A DNA stretch of 64,000 bases from Helianthus annuus (GCF_002127325.2 NC_035446.2:160128878-160192877), one strand, 5' to 3'; shown: positions 44,401 to 53,908, counted from the stretch's first letter. Program-made: numbers and translations. The notes: generated by a model not told the origin, from the letters alone.

Positions 44401-47400
44401 TTGAAAAAGCAATTAAAACTGATGTGGTTCAAAAACAATCTGTTGTTGTAAAACCAGAAAATTCTAAAACTTCAAATCATCAAGAAGTTAAAATTTTAAA
44501 GAAAAACACTGGTGAAACCAAACAGACTTGGAAACCTAAATCGGTTACTGAATCAGGGGGACCATCACAATTCACCAACCATCAAAGACAAGAAGTTATT
44601 GTCATTGATGAAAATGGAAGACCCAAGACCACAATGGCTTGGGTCCCCATCTCCAACTAATTCATTTGAGTTCATGTGCAGGGTGCTTCAGGAGGAACTA
44701 TCAGTAGTCATTGGATTGTTGATAGTGGGGCATCCAGGCACATGACGGGCGACATGAAGCTTCTCTACGACGTTAAATCTATTAGAGGAGGTTATGTTGC
44801 TTTTGCTGGAGATAAAGGTGGATACATTACAGGTGAAGGAATGATATCTAACGGGATTGTCAGCTTTGACAAGATCAATTTTGTGCAACAACTTGATCAC
44901 AATCTTCTTAGTGTTTCTCAAATCTGTGACAAGCAGTTCTCAGTACACTTTGATGCTAATGGATGTTATGTGCTGAAACCCGGCTTCAAAATTCCAAAAG
45001 AATGGATTCTCTTGTCGGCTCCAAGGATAAATGATTTGTACGTCCTTGACATGAGCCAGGCTATTACTACGTCTGCACAAGCAACTTGTTTCGTTTCTAA
45101 AGCCACAGAAAAAGACACTATCTCTTGGCACAGACGAATGGGTCACATTCACTTACGCAAAATGAATCATTTGGTTTCAAATGAATTGGTGAATGGTGTT
45201 CCCCTCAAAAATTTCCATCTTCAAGACGTCTGTGTTTCGTGCCAGAAAGGAAAGCAAACAAAGAAGAAGCACCCTACAAAGAAGATCAACACAGTGGCAG
45301 TTCCTCTTGAACGTTTGCACATGGATTTGTTCGGTCCTGTCAAGCACAAGAGTATTCGGGGTGACCAATACTGCCTCGTGGTTACTGATGATTATTCAAG
45401 ATTTTCTTGGGTTGCGTTCATGGCACACAAGAGTGAAACCTTTGGTATTATCAAAAACTTGATCATTCAGATTGAGAATTTGTATAAGTTGAAGGTTAGG
45501 CGGATACGTAGCGACAATGGTACTGAATTTAAAAATCATTCCATGGCGGAGTTCTGCACTTCAAAGGGTATTCTTCATGAGTTTAGTGCAGCTTATACTC
45601 CTCAACAGAATGGTGTCGCTGAACGTAAGAACCGCACATTGATCGAGACTGCTAGGACAATGTTAGTAGAGTCGCAGCTACCAATTCCATTCTGGACTGA
45701 AGCTGTGGCCTCTGCATGTTACACATTGAACAGAGTCCTTACAGTCAAAAGACACAACAAGACCTGCTTTGAGCTTCTTCAAAAACGGAAACCAGATTTG
45801 TCTTATCTAGAACCGTTTGGAGCTCCATGCACAATCATCGATCCTAATGGAAAGTTTGGGGCAAGAGCAATTGATGGATACTTTCTTGGGTATGCCACCC
45901 CTAACTTACGAGTCTGGAATCTAGAGACTAAAAGGGTCGAGGAATGGTCTGAGGTCAGAGTACAGAGGCACACCTTGCCAGTCAAAAATCCGGGTCAACC
46001 TTGGATGTTTGAGTATGATGACTTCTTCAATTCGATCAATGTTGAAGCCGCTGAAGAAAATGCTGCGGCTAGGATGTTTTTCGAGAGTGACAATGCAACA
46101 GTTTCACCGGTGGTTCGTCCAATTCTTGTTAATCAAGAACCATCTTCTTCGGTGAACAACAATACTCTCAACAATGAGGATTTTCATGATGCAAACGAAT
46201 TGAACGAATCTTCAGAGGATGATGAATTTCTAGATGCAGATCAAGAAGCTCCTACAACAGCAGTTCATGGTACTTCAGAGGGTACTCCTCCAGTGGATAC
46301 ACATAGAACAGCTGAGACTACTGCATCATCCTCTTCGTCAATTCCGGGCCTTGAATTGGTTGTTGATCTTAACCTCAACAATCTGGGTATAAATGTTCCA
46401 GTTCCAGATAATCCAGAAACAAGGATTCATAATACCCATCCTCAACAAAACATCATTGGAAATGTGCAAAGTGGCGTTCAAACAAGAAACATGTTGCGAA
46501 ACAACAACAATGCAGGCTTGTATGCAGCTATTCGAGAATCCGGGCAACAAAACGATTGGTCTTTCGCGTGTTATGTTTCACAGGAAGAACCAAGAACATG
46601 GAAAGAAGCCTTGAAAGATAACGCTTGGGTTGAAGCAATGCAGGAAGAACTGCAACAATTCCAGAAGCTGGGTGTCTGGAAAGTAGTAGAGAAACCTGCT
46701 GGATACAAGAAGATTGGTACCCGTTGGGTTTTCAAATGCAAAAAGGATGACCACGGAGTTGTTATCCGAAACAAAGCTCGTTTAGTCGTTCAGGGTTTAC
46801 GTCAGATTGAAGGGATCGACTATAACGAAGTCTATGCACCAGTGGCACGTCTCGAAGCAATTCGAATCTTTCTAGCCTATGCGTCCTTCAAAGGATTCAA
46901 GGTCTATCAGATGGACGTGAAAAGTGCATTTTTACACGGTGTGGTTGAAGAAGAGGTGTACGTCGAACAGCCTCCAGGTTTTGAAGATCCTATCCATCCC
47001 GATCGGGTTTGGTTGCTCAACAAAGCTCTTTATGGTCTTCATCAAGCACCACGAGCTTGGTATGCAACCTTATCACACTATCTGCTGGAGAACGGTTTTC
47101 GTAGAGGTCTTATCGACTGTACTCTTTTCATCAAGGAACAAGATGGAGATCTTCTTCTGGTACAGGTATACGTTGATGACATTATTTTTGGTTCTACTAA
47201 CGATGTCTTGTGTAGGGAATTCGAGCGCATTATGCAGGATAAATTCGAGATGAGTGCTATAGGGGAAATGACTTTCTTCTTGGGCCTACAAGTACAACAA
47301 ACGGAGTCTGGGATATTCATCCATCAGACTAAATATGTTGGTGACATCTTGAGCCGGTTCCAGATGTCTGATGCAACGCCCATTGGTACCCCATTGCCAA

Positions 47401-50400
47401 CTAATCACGGAATTACTCCAGACTTGAAGGGAGAAGCTGTTAGCCCTTCAATCTATCGCACAATGATTGGATCTCTTATGTACCTCACAGCATCAAGGCC
47501 AGACATAATGTACCCAACGTGCCTGCTTGCTAGATATCAAGTTAACCCGAAGGCCTCACATCTTGCTGCTGTTAAAAGGATTTTTCGTTATTTGAAGGCG
47601 TATCCTGACACCGGTCTGTGGTACCCTAGGGATAATAACTTTGAATTGGTAGCTTTCAGTGATTCTGATTTTGGCGGATGCAAAATCGACGGCAAATCCA
47701 CAACGGCTGGATGTCAGTTCTTAGGAAATCGCCTAGTCACATGGCAGTGCAAGAAGCAGACGTGTGTAGCTACATCAACATGCGAAGCTGAATACATTGC
47801 TGCCTCAAGTTGTTGCTCCCAAGTTCTTTGGATCCAACAACAGATGCGGGACTACGGTTTTGAATTCCTAACTACTCCTATTTACGTTGATAATTCTGCT
47901 GCTTTAGATATCACTAGAAATCCTGTGCAGCATTCAAAGACCAAACACATCGAAATCAAATATCACTTCATACGTGATTGCTTTGAGAAAAGGCTAATCG
48001 ATGTTGTTAAGGTCCACACCGATGACCAACGTGCCGACTTATTTACCAAAGCATTTGACAAATCAAGATTTGACTTTTTATTATTGGTAAACGGCATTAA
48101 GGTCAAGCAAGAGTAAAACCAACATCGGAAAATCATTTTTGTAAATACCTTTGTGTTTTTCAATTTGTCTTAGTTTATTGATTTTAGGGGGAGTAAATCC
48201 AAAATCTGAAAATCCAAAAACATCGAAAAATTTCAAAAACACAAAAACAATAGAAAAACAAAAATGAGTTTCCTGGCGAGCAAAAGAGAAAGTGATAGTA
48301 CATCAGTGGTCTATCCAACCTCTTTAAACCTTAAATGCAAAACGATAAGCAGCTCTATATAAGATGTATCGGTAGGCTCACAATCATTTTAAAGTGTGCA
48401 GGGTGATATATAAATCTTAATCGACTGAAGACCAGGTGGGAACCATTCATTGGCATATGGTCTTAGTACCGAAATTTCGTTTGATAGATTGCCGAGGTTC
48501 TGAGATATTCGGTCTTTATGCTGCTTATCATCTGGGTATCATGGTTGTATCTTTTACCGAAAAATAACGGGGACGCAAGTCTAGATCTTCCATGATACTA
48601 TACATACGTGTACATATTGCATACTGCATTCGACCTCAATAAGTGATAAACAATCACATGTCCAAATCAAATAAGTGATAAAATATCACATTTATCCGGG
48701 TGTCAAGTTCGTCTCTCTGCTGTACGGAAGTACTGACCTGTTCACGGACTTGCACCTGTGCCCTCATGCATATGAAAATCAAGTTCCTCATCAATAAGTG
48801 ATTTTATCACATAGGGCTTGTTTTCAATTCAGAATAAGTGAGTATCTCACAATTTATACGGTCAAACAGATGATAATCGGTATACTCACCGGTAAGATGA
48901 ACTCTCGTGCATACCTTGATACGGGAATGTGTCGTGATGTGGATGAACACCGGTCGGTAAGTATAAATCATACCTTAACGTATCCTCTAAACATGATTAC
49001 ATCTGATAAGTTGAGCTTAAGTGGACAACAATACCGATAATTGTTATAGGATGCTTATCTAAATGTTAACTAACTGAACAACAAGAGTGTTTTGGCATGA
49101 CCGTACACTGATATGATTCTCTTACCCTCGAAACTCGCAAAAAGAATGTTTGTATATATTTATTTATTTACTGCTTAACTTTTATTATTTCTTTTAAACA
49201 GTTTCGTCGTTTGGTGCATATCAGCACGACATTAGCGGTGATGTCGTTTGATAACACTCAAAGGATTTTAAATTGTTGTCTTTTACTTTCAAATATACCA
49301 AAAAGATTTTAGGAGTGTTTTAATATAAACTTTATAAAAGCCAAAAAGATTTTATTTCTACTTTATTTTCGATCGTACGATGTTGGAGCTCGAGTCTTCG
49401 TTACCTGAAACCTGACTGAAAACCGAACTGACTAAATCTTCATAAACGGTCAAAAATTTGCATGTTTGAAAGTTAAAAACTAAAGTTGACAAATTTAAAC
49501 TTTCAAACTGTCGGACGGTGTTTGATTTTGACATGGTCATTCGTGTGTCATTTGTTTATACTATATTCCAAGCAGTTGTTCTCATTATGCGTTTAGATTT
49601 CTTGCATGTGCAGATTCTAAAGGCTAGGAGAACATGGTCGATGACAAGCATTGGAATGAAGACACGACGAGAAGGCGCTCAAAAGATGAAGATGATCGAG
49701 TTGCCGCTGGCCATCATCAACACCACAAGGATCTCACTTCATAAAGATAAAGTCTTTTCACGAGCATAACTCAAGGGGGAGCTTATGTTAAGGGGGAGTT
49801 TGTCAACACACTTCCTACATGATACAGGTAGTTTGTTGATACACTCTCTGCTTTCAAGACGTGAAGACCTTGAAGATCCTCCGACTTTGAAGACTTGAAA
49901 GGACATCAGAGTTTTGAGAACTCGAAGACCCAAGACCGTCGAAGTTCGAGGCGAGTCTACAACTATAGAAGATAAAGACAAAGCTACAGCCAAGGGGGAG
50001 TTTGTTGGTGCACTTGTGTCTGTACTTTGTCTGTATTCGGTCTGTATGTAAACGATGTCCTTGATAGTCTGTAAGTTGACCAAGTCAACTATCCTCCTAG
50101 TTTGACTTGGCCAATTAGTTGAAAGATGTTAGTCTGTATCGAAGGATAACCTCGAAGGATAATGTTGATCCTTCGAGGTGCTCGAAAGATATGCTTCGAA
50201 TGATTAGACCTCGAAAGATGATCTTTCGAGGTCCCTGCTTATCCTTCGAAAGCATTGTATCCGAAAGATGATCCTTCGGACCATCTATCGAATCCTTCGA
50301 GAAGACCTGCTGTATATGGGTATATATACCCATGCAGTGTTGAGGACAGAAGACAGATGCACACAGATAGTCACACCGAGAGATAGAGAGTTGAGAGCAT

Positions 50401-50991
50401 CCTGTCCAAAAACACTCACACACTTAGAGAGTTTATAGAACATTTCTGTAAACATTGAACTTGTAACCGAACCCTCATTGCATTAATACAAGTTGTGTTA
50501 ATCGGTGAACTTGTGTGTTTGTTTCTCTACTTGCTACTAACTCGGTTTGCTTGCTAGCTTGGATTCCGCACTCGCTAGTAGGTTTGTATAACAAGGTTTA
50601 GGTTCGTAATCCTCCGCGAAAAGGGACCTACACTTTTGAAAAAAATAAACTTGGTGTCCTTATAAATGGAAAGCAACAAAAAAACTTTCAACTATAATTG
50701 ATTGATTTCCATAAACAATGTAATTGTGCATATTTATTTTTCGATAACCGTCTACATAAATGTTTCGTGCTTTTCCTTCCCAGGCCTGCTTATGCAGATT
50801 CGGATTTAGAAGAAACAGTTGACTATGAAAGGTATACCGTCTGCACTTAGTGTTAGTGATGAAAACCCGTACTACTTTTCGATGCATATATACGTAAACA
50901 TAGTATACCATTTTTAATAGTTTTCTTTTCGTTATTTCACTGCAGTCAGTTGGCTGGTGATGTGATTGAGGATGACGGTGGCATGCGTTAG
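38468..50991 (+). CDS. RPA large-subunit-like C-terminal domain, interrupted by an intronic Copia element
   Basis: Four exons join in phase with GT..AG sites: 38468-38631, 38720-39157, 50784-50831, 50946-50991. The product starts [20 protein letters not shown], has a zinc ribbon (CGGGNC...WCDGC), the OB-fold core [23 protein letters not shown], and ends [14 protein letters not shown]. This matches the C-terminal DNA-binding domain of replication protein A subunit 1, which binds single-stranded DNA in replication and repair. The first exon follows a TATATGCAG acceptor, and the N-terminal OB folds are not found upstream, so the gene is partial. Intron 3 is 11.6 kb because a full Copia element sits in it; without that it would be about 420 bp. 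No stops or frameshifts are seen. It may be Helitron cargo or one of many RPA-like copies. Confidence 0.7.
39424..39428. repeat. Target duplication CTTTT, left
   Basis: CTTTT just before the 5' LTR, repeated at 50633-50637 after the 3' LTR. Confidence 0.9.
39429..40058 (+). repeat. 5' LTR of the intact Copia element
   Basis: TGTTGGTGCACTTG to GACCTACA, 630 bp, with many ATCCTTCGA/TCGAAAGAT words and a TATA palindrome. I noticed no difference from 50003-50632. Confidence 0.93.
39742..39759 (+). promoter_or_regulatory. Palindromic TATA element in LTR
   Basis: ATGGGTATATATACCCAT is an 18-bp perfect palindrome with the TATA box in its centre; the copy in the other LTR is at 50316-50333. Transcription would be expected to start in the GACAGAAGACAG region about 30 nt downstream. 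Confidence 0.6.
40061..40072 (+). other. Primer binding site, initiator tRNA-Met type
   Basis: TGGTATCAGAGC, two bases after the 5' LTR end. Confidence 0.92.
40440..40830. repeat. Cluster of ATCCTTCGA / TCGAAAGAT motifs
   Basis: About twenty copies in both orientations, often as TCGAAAGAT..ATCCTTCGA pairs, fill the leader between the primer site and gag. The same words recur in both LTRs (39575-39735, 50150-50305). They are almost absent from gag and pol. Confidence 0.85.
40872..44660 (+). CDS. gag: Copia gag, extended, two zinc knuckles
   Basis: 1262 residues from ATG 40872 ([18 protein letters not shown]). The frame is open three codons further upstream, but this is the first ATG. The capsid region lies about residues 70-270 ([40 protein letters not shown]). 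A Pro-rich repeat ([15 protein letters not shown]) follows. Knuckle 1 is [14 protein letters not shown] near residue 464. Next are acidic Ser/Asp stretches and a coiled coil about residues 665-800 with repeated LQ-KH units. A Lys-rich region and knuckle 2 ([14 protein letters not shown], near residue 1117) follow. It ends AWVPISN and TAA. It would form the particle and bind RNA. Ordinary Copia Gags are several hundred residues, so this one is unusually long, as in SIRE-type elements. No damage seen. Confidence 0.9.
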   Translation: MNPSWWGNPAPDSGKYMNTSQSPSWAESPVSTSSQTNATPAGQWAFVSNQTPSIQSLLLSESETGSLNRPPKLMHLNEYPGWVDRFHTYILGQNTELWLRFTTEFDQTIEVAASSTTTFADLPDDQKKTYDLEKKAYAILTQALSKDIYHQFVSFKTTKKLWDALKTRGVGNEATRQLRRDLLKKEFDGFTCMDKESLGDMTSRFYHLLTELTNFEVTTTPTEVVKKFADALPPQWNNFLEILKYNGTLKTTNINDFVQLLENKDQEETLKAKRVAVPQNPEMYYGTSTSSSAKAGSHAPLQTAFVTSTDMYGNPVQVPVKPPPTTDLYGNPIQPPPPPPAQQPQYACYGGTSSAAGQQSKSSTVQLDTSSFSKISVEVAKEHMELLNTVVSAYCGLIEGQIGNINLTQEDYRQIDKEEMDLMDIKWAFASAVRRAKDWMESTGRTSLESKRDTKYGFDKQAVKCFNCGERGHFKRECTKPAQHGNQNPFRNQGNQQNRNNDRTLVPVNNQTNRALAVQVDEGCDWSIQLGGDAPDGTACFAQIVKELVHTSGGESSASGGESSEDEDSSGYSRSADEESSNSGDDYVGETSNAAIDADIDELLEEAAAETQRRSILVDQAAYTSSSLHSAFMANVDGSSSQVCVDEPTAVNCDECARMHARCAEMEKSMSELQGKHDALQASLFDLQDKHTTVNENLSDLQSKHEALQEKYDVTFIHNQKLTVDLSKCTEANMFYENHEKEFKSVIETLKKDKTELTKMVSRKQTDINLYISRLESMQKEMACVKTESDAIQLKLDSYLSSSYVLDHIIDVQKEKRDVTCIGYKKCPPPVRHNYDAMPDEEDMVFFEPSVPLDVKEFAAGLGYQKEVSSDSDVSADTLVSAEQNQDPPVVIEDADSSDDESDDTVPAKSDAVVKNEDIPLENHILCDPPVQPAKTVATESSSAEKPESVNLLYTLVGDDKIYSDKDFPIKNVNQSLICKVFENSTSKFLGKAGPKVTVTQCPPIPKAEIRKQFGNKKLPTVPTQQNHTKPKGKTPAQANKKPNQKKKKNVNFVKSTGTDKIEKFENQSNLDFVKKAIVEKRNEPSSSKPSTSGSQSSTSSARRSHDSSGFVERRSCFECGTIGHIILNCPYLHKQKGKIDDPRGKTDRKPTVSTKQDPRLVKEREKKQKRQQVKKIEKAIKTDVVQKQSVVVKPENSKTSNHQEVKILKKNTGETKQTWKPKSVTESGGPSQFTNHQRQEVIVIDENGRPKTTMAWVPISN
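44676..48116 (+). CDS. pol: Copia pol: protease, integrase, reverse transcriptase, RNase H
   Basis: 1146 codons in the same frame as gag, after TAA (44658) and TGA (44667). No ATG starts it. Protease: [14 protein letters not shown] near residue 15. Pre-integrase/zinc finger: HRRMGHIH...CVSCQKGK. Integrase core: [24 protein letters not shown] (D, D, E). Integrase C-terminal region: [20 protein letters not shown]. An acidic Ser-rich linker lies at about residues 455-600. Reverse transcriptase: [28 protein letters not shown] and intact YVDD ([11 protein letters not shown]). RNase [33 protein letters not shown]. It ends NGIKVKQE. The order integrase before reverse transcriptase defines Ty1/Copia. 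All catalytic residues are kept. Confidence 0.93.
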   Translation: MQGASGGTISSHWIVDSGASRHMTGDMKLLYDVKSIRGGYVAFAGDKGGYITGEGMISNGIVSFDKINFVQQLDHNLLSVSQICDKQFSVHFDANGCYVLKPGFKIPKEWILLSAPRINDLYVLDMSQAITTSAQATCFVSKATEKDTISWHRRMGHIHLRKMNHLVSNELVNGVPLKNFHLQDVCVSCQKGKQTKKKHPTKKINTVAVPLERLHMDLFGPVKHKSIRGDQYCLVVTDDYSRFSWVAFMAHKSETFGIIKNLIIQIENLYKLKVRRIRSDNGTEFKNHSMAEFCTSKGILHEFSAAYTPQQNGVAERKNRTLIETARTMLVESQLPIPFWTEAVASACYTLNRVLTVKRHNKTCFELLQKRKPDLSYLEPFGAPCTIIDPNGKFGARAIDGYFLGYATPNLRVWNLETKRVEEWSEVRVQRHTLPVKNPGQPWMFEYDDFFNSINVEAAEENAAARMFFESDNATVSPVVRPILVNQEPSSSVNNNTLNNEDFHDANELNESSEDDEFLDADQEAPTTAVHGTSEGTPPVDTHRTAETTASSSSSIPGLELVVDLNLNNLGINVPVPDNPETRIHNTHPQQNIIGNVQSGVQTRNMLRNNNNAGLYAAIRESGQQNDWSFACYVSQEEPRTWKEALKDNAWVEAMQEELQQFQKLGVWKVVEKPAGYKKIGTRWVFKCKKDDHGVVIRNKARLVVQGLRQIEGIDYNEVYAPVARLEAIRIFLAYASFKGFKVYQMDVKSAFLHGVVEEEVYVEQPPGFEDPIHPDRVWLLNKALYGLHQAPRAWYATLSHYLLENGFRRGLIDCTLFIKEQDGDLLLVQVYVDDIIFGSTNDVLCREFERIMQDKFEMSAIGEMTFFLGLQVQQTESGIFIHQTKYVGDILSRFQMSDATPIGTPLPTNHGITPDLKGEAVSPSIYRTMIGSLMYLTASRPDIMYPTCLLARYQVNPKASHLAAVKRIFRYLKAYPDTGLWYPRDNNFELVAFSDSDFGGCKIDGKSTTAGCQFLGNRLVTWQCKKQTCVATSTCEAEYIAASSCCSQVLWIQQQMRDYGFEFLTTPIYVDNSAALDITRNPVQHSKTKHIEIKYHFIRDCFEKRLIDVVKVHTDDQRADLFTKAFDKSRFDFLLLVNGIKVKQE
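48117..49990. other. Copia element region after pol, non-coding
   Basis: About 1.9 kb with no envelope-like frame. Near 48615-48850 the word AATAAGTGATAAA(C/A)AATCACA recurs. Near 49770-49805 are extra polypurine copies, CAAGGGGGAGCT and TAAGGGGGAGTTTGTCAAC, ahead of the true tract. Confidence 0.6.
49991..50002 (+). other. Polypurine tract of the intact Copia element
   Basis: CAAGGGGGAGTT directly before the TGTTGG start of the 3' LTR. Confidence 0.75.
50003..50632 (+). repeat. 3' LTR of the intact Copia element
   Basis: 630 bp, the same as the 5' LTR by eye, followed by CTTTT. Confidence 0.93.
50633..50637. repeat. Target duplication CTTTT, right
   Basis: Copy of 39424-39428. Confidence 0.9.
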
Positions 50992-51256
50992 CAAAAGTTT
51001 GGTCTATGTGTTATCCAATAAGATAGGAAGGCGTACGAGAGTTTATGCGTTTTTCATTTTTCTTTTTCATGTTTTTTTTTCTTGGAAGACATATTTTTTC
51101 AATTCTTTTTGGCCGGCAAGTTTTGCCAAGGAAACAACTTATGGTCCATGGTTTAATAAAGTTTAAGCACACCCCTTTGTAGGCATATTGTCTTATATGT
51201 TATGCACCGGCCGTTTCAGACGTCTTACCACGAACAACCAATAGCTATTATGCATG

Positions 51257-51284
51257 CCGTGCATCGCACGGGCTTTCTCCCTAG
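51257..51284 (+). other. Helitron-like 3' terminus (hairpin plus CTAG)
   Basis: Perfect 6-bp hairpin CCGTGC-ATC-GCACGG, then GCTTTCTCC, then CTAG with T following. The spacing is as in plant Helitron 3' ends. Confidence 0.55.
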
Positions 51285-53650
51285 TTAAATATAAAAAAGT
51301 TGATGCAAAGTGATGTTTCAAAAATAAAATGTTTTGGTTTTGCAATTATTAGGAGAGAATGAGTAGTAGAAAAAAGTGCCTCGACTCATCTCACCTGAAA
51401 GCTGAAACTGTTTGCCACTTCCACGTCAGATCGTACGGACCAACTGGCCTTTAAAGAATACTTCAACATATTCTAATGATGATTGACGATACCTGTATTA
51501 ATCACATTTTAGTTAGATCGATTTAAGCGGCCTATATGCATTATTAAGTTAATCATATTTTGCTATGATACACAAGTAAACAGTATAAGAAATCTAAAAG
51601 TTTACATATATGATAAACAATTGTTGTATGAAACAATCTTGGATTATTAAGGTTGAATAACTGTTATATTATTAGCTCTAACAAATATTTTCAATACTTT
51701 TCAATCTTTGTTTTCTTTTAATTCAAAAAAATTAAATAAATAAACAACAGATATCATAAAACAATCCAAATATTAATGTTGATAATATTTTCATTGCATA
51801 TTTCGCATCAATGGGCCTTACAAGCTTAAGGGATCTCACTATTACACATATAAAACATATTAGAGTTATATAAATATAAATGGAAACTCTAGCTATATGA
51901 ACTGCGGTTTTAGTTCACTGATTTAACTTGTCTAACCCTTCACGATTGATTCGCACATACTTATGTCACATCATATCTATGCATAGTTAATATAAAAGCA
52001 CATACTCTTCCCACAACCAGAGGCGAAACTAGAGGAGGGTCAGGAGGGTCCGTTGACCCTCTGGCCAACCATATTTCCAACTTAACAGGGTTATTCATTG
52101 TGAATCTATTACTGTACAGTTTGACCCTTAAGGTTGTAATCAGAATGGTATAGAAGTTAAGATAGGAGAATGAAGATAACTTATTTAAAAATTTTCAACC
52201 GGTCATCGGCGGTGCCCATAACGCGTAAAAATATTTTCTGTGAAGAGAACATATATTCAAGAGGAATGGAAGATTCGGTTTTACGGTATTTGAAATTTTG
52301 GCTATATGCTTTCTTTAAGAAACTTAGCCCAATTGCCAAATACGTTAATTACATTTCATTTTTGTTTATCTAAGATTTATTATTTTATTTAAGGGCTTTA
52401 TCACTTTATCACTTTAAGTAATTTAGAATTTTTTTTATTTAACTTGTATATATAATATTAGTTTTTCATCGATCTATTATTTTACAACATGTATATTTAG
52501 ATGATATTTTTCATTATGTACAAGTAGCTAGAAAATTTCAAATCAAACCTGTTAAGTATATATAAATTGTTGAATGAAAATAAATTGTGTCATTAACAAC
52601 TACTTGTTAAAAAGAAAATTTAGATTAAAAATACTTTTATGCTTACGGTCTAGTACATAGATTGGTATATCAATCGTATACATTAGCTAGCGAGCGTGTA
52701 ACAAAAGTTATATTACGACCCCCAGTAAAAATTATCTGGTTTCACGTACTGCCCGCAACATATGGATATCCATCACAAAGATCACAACGATGTACATATA
52801 CATGAAATGAATAAAAGTCCAATATATATAAACCCACGTCAAACCATACATGAAATGAATAAAAGTCATATACATATAAACCCAAAGTCCAACCAACATA
52901 TGCATATGTACATTATAAAAAGAAGTGTTAGAAAAATCAAACAAAAAAATTTGGATGCTATTTCTTCTTCTTTGGCATGCTATTTCTTCTTCTTCTTCTT
53001 CTTTGCATGAGAGAATGAGAACTCTAATTAAGGCAACGTGAAGTGTTGGGTTGAAAAAAGCAGATAAACCAAAACTTAATATTAATTACATACTCCATAT
53101 ATGAAGTAAACTTGCGATTTAATATAAACTAACAGGGTACATCCGTGCATCGCGGCTGGGGTAAGCCGATTTATAACAAAATTTAAATAAAAATGTAGAA
53201 CATGCAATGATAAAACTAACATTAACAAAAAGAAATCCAATACTAAAATATTAAGAAAAGTAAAAGTAATGTTAATAAAAAGAAACCAAACGCAGATAAA
53301 AAAAGCATCTTGAGACGGTATATTCGTGAATCACAAACCTATAACTAAAATAATAAAAAGGAAAAAAAATTAAAATAATGTTAATAAACACAAACCTATA
53401 ACTAAAATAATAAAAAGGAAAAAAAATTTAAAATAATGTTAATAAAAAAGAAATCAAACGCAAATAAAAAAAAATACGTCATGACTATATATATATATTT
53501 CTGAATAACGTTACGTCGTTTTAAAAGTGATGAAAACGAACTTTAAAAAACCATTTACCCAAAAGATAAAATATTGCTAATGGTGTTTTTTTTTAATTTC
53601 AAATATGATTCGTCTAAGCCTATTGGGCCCACCTCTCAAAGACTTTTGCA
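51285..53650. other. Intergenic with short tandem repeats
   Basis: AT-rich, no gene recognised. Near 52798-52890 a unit of about 48 bp with ATGAAATGAATAAAAGTC is duplicated. Near 53335-53455 a unit of about 57 bp with CACAAACCTATAACTAAAAT is duplicated. Near 52020-52090 GAGGAGGGTCAGGAGGGTCC faces GACCCTCTGG in an inverted arrangement, possibly a MITE end. Confidence 0.55.
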
Positions 53651-53651
53651 C

Positions 53652-53658
53652 TATATAA
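53652..53658 (+). promoter_or_regulatory. TATA box of the MIR172 gene
   Basis: TATATAA in CACTATATAACTTCTCCCCC, about 142 nt before the stem-loop. It is followed by a pyrimidine-rich leader and an ACTAGGGTTT element near 53725, typical of plant transcribed starts. Confidence 0.6.
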
Positions 53659-53815
53659 CTTCTCCCCCAACTGTAACCCTTTCTTCATCCCCCAAACAAA
53701 CCCTACGTTTCTCACTCACAAAACTAGGGTTTCCCTGCCTCTAACCCAATCATGAGATGACACCTCAGCATTTCTTCCCATAACATCCTTCGAGTACATG
53801 TCATTGCTTACCGGT

Positions 53816-53836
53816 GCGGCATCTTCAAGATTCACA
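53816..53836 (+). ncRNA. MIR172: miR172 star strand
   Basis: 21 nt starting GCGGCATCTTCAAGATTCAC, complementary to the mature strand with one mismatch and one wobble. Confidence 0.85.
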
Positions 53837-53869
53837 TGCTTGTCAACTCTACACGGTTACTGGCTACTG

Positions 53870-53890
53870 AGAATCTTGATGATGCTGCAT
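53870..53890 (+). ncRNA. MIR172: Mature miR172
   Basis: 21 nt: AGAATCTTGATGATGCTGCA plus a final T, the same as the canonical plant miR172a as I know it. A 5' A fits its family. Exact conservation implies the locus is, or very recently was, functional. Confidence 0.95.
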
Positions 53891-53908
53891 CGGAAATCAA
53901 TTGACTAC

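Larger units (their letters stand above)
39429..50632 (+). mobile_element. Young, apparently intact Ty1/Copia element (SIRE-like)
   Basis: 11.2 kb, plus strand. Its 630-bp LTRs appear identical by eye, with a perfect CTTTT target duplication, TGGTATCAGAGC primer site, polypurine tract, complete gag and complete pol with all catalytic residues. A very long gag with two zinc knuckles, gag and pol in the same frame, and the style of the protease/pre-integrase region suggest the SIRE/Maximus lineage (inference). No envelope-like frame follows pol. It lies in an intron of the RPA-like gene, in the same orientation. It is the best candidate in the window for a recently mobile element. Confidence 0.92.
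38031..51284 (+). mobile_element. Possible Helitron carrying RPA-like exons, split by a Copia element
   Basis: The 3' side is well formed: a hairpin (51257-51271, arms CCGTGC and GCACGG, loop ATC), nine bases, then CTAG at 51281-51284 followed by T. That fits a Helitron end. The proposed 5' side TAGGAGGACTATATTAAAGC (38031) follows an A, so the A|T insertion rule holds, and it has the ACTATATTAAAG block common at plant Helitron starts, but not the usual TC. Without the nested Copia element the unit would be about 2.0 kb. It has no Rep/helicase, so it would be non-autonomous. RPA-like genes are known passengers of plant Helitrons. Confidence 0.45.
53794..53908 (+). ncRNA. MIR172: MIR172 microRNA precursor
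   Basis: A stem-loop with the mature 21-mer on the 3' arm (53870-53890) and its star on the 5' arm (53816-53836), separated by a 33-nt loop, the usual MIR172 layout. In the duplex all positions pair except one T-T mismatch, one G-T wobble and the terminal A-A, with 2-nt 3' overhangs at both ends, as Dicer-like 1 would leave. Pairing extends outward (CCGG with TCGG, then GTA..GTCA..TTG with CAATTGACTAC). miR172 represses AP2-type transcription factors and controls phase change and flower organ identity. The gene has a TATA box upstream and no reading frame. A possible intron starts at 53963 (AG|GTAATC). Confidence 0.93.

Noticed and set aside
48117..49990. Envelope-like gene after pol, as in some SIRE elements
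   Set aside because: No frame of useful length with signal peptide or membrane helix is present on the plus strand.
53125..53165. ATCCGTGCATCGCGGCTGGGG as a second Helitron 3' end
   Set aside because: It resembles the hairpin at 51257 but the stem is broken and no CTAG/CTRR end follows at the right distance.
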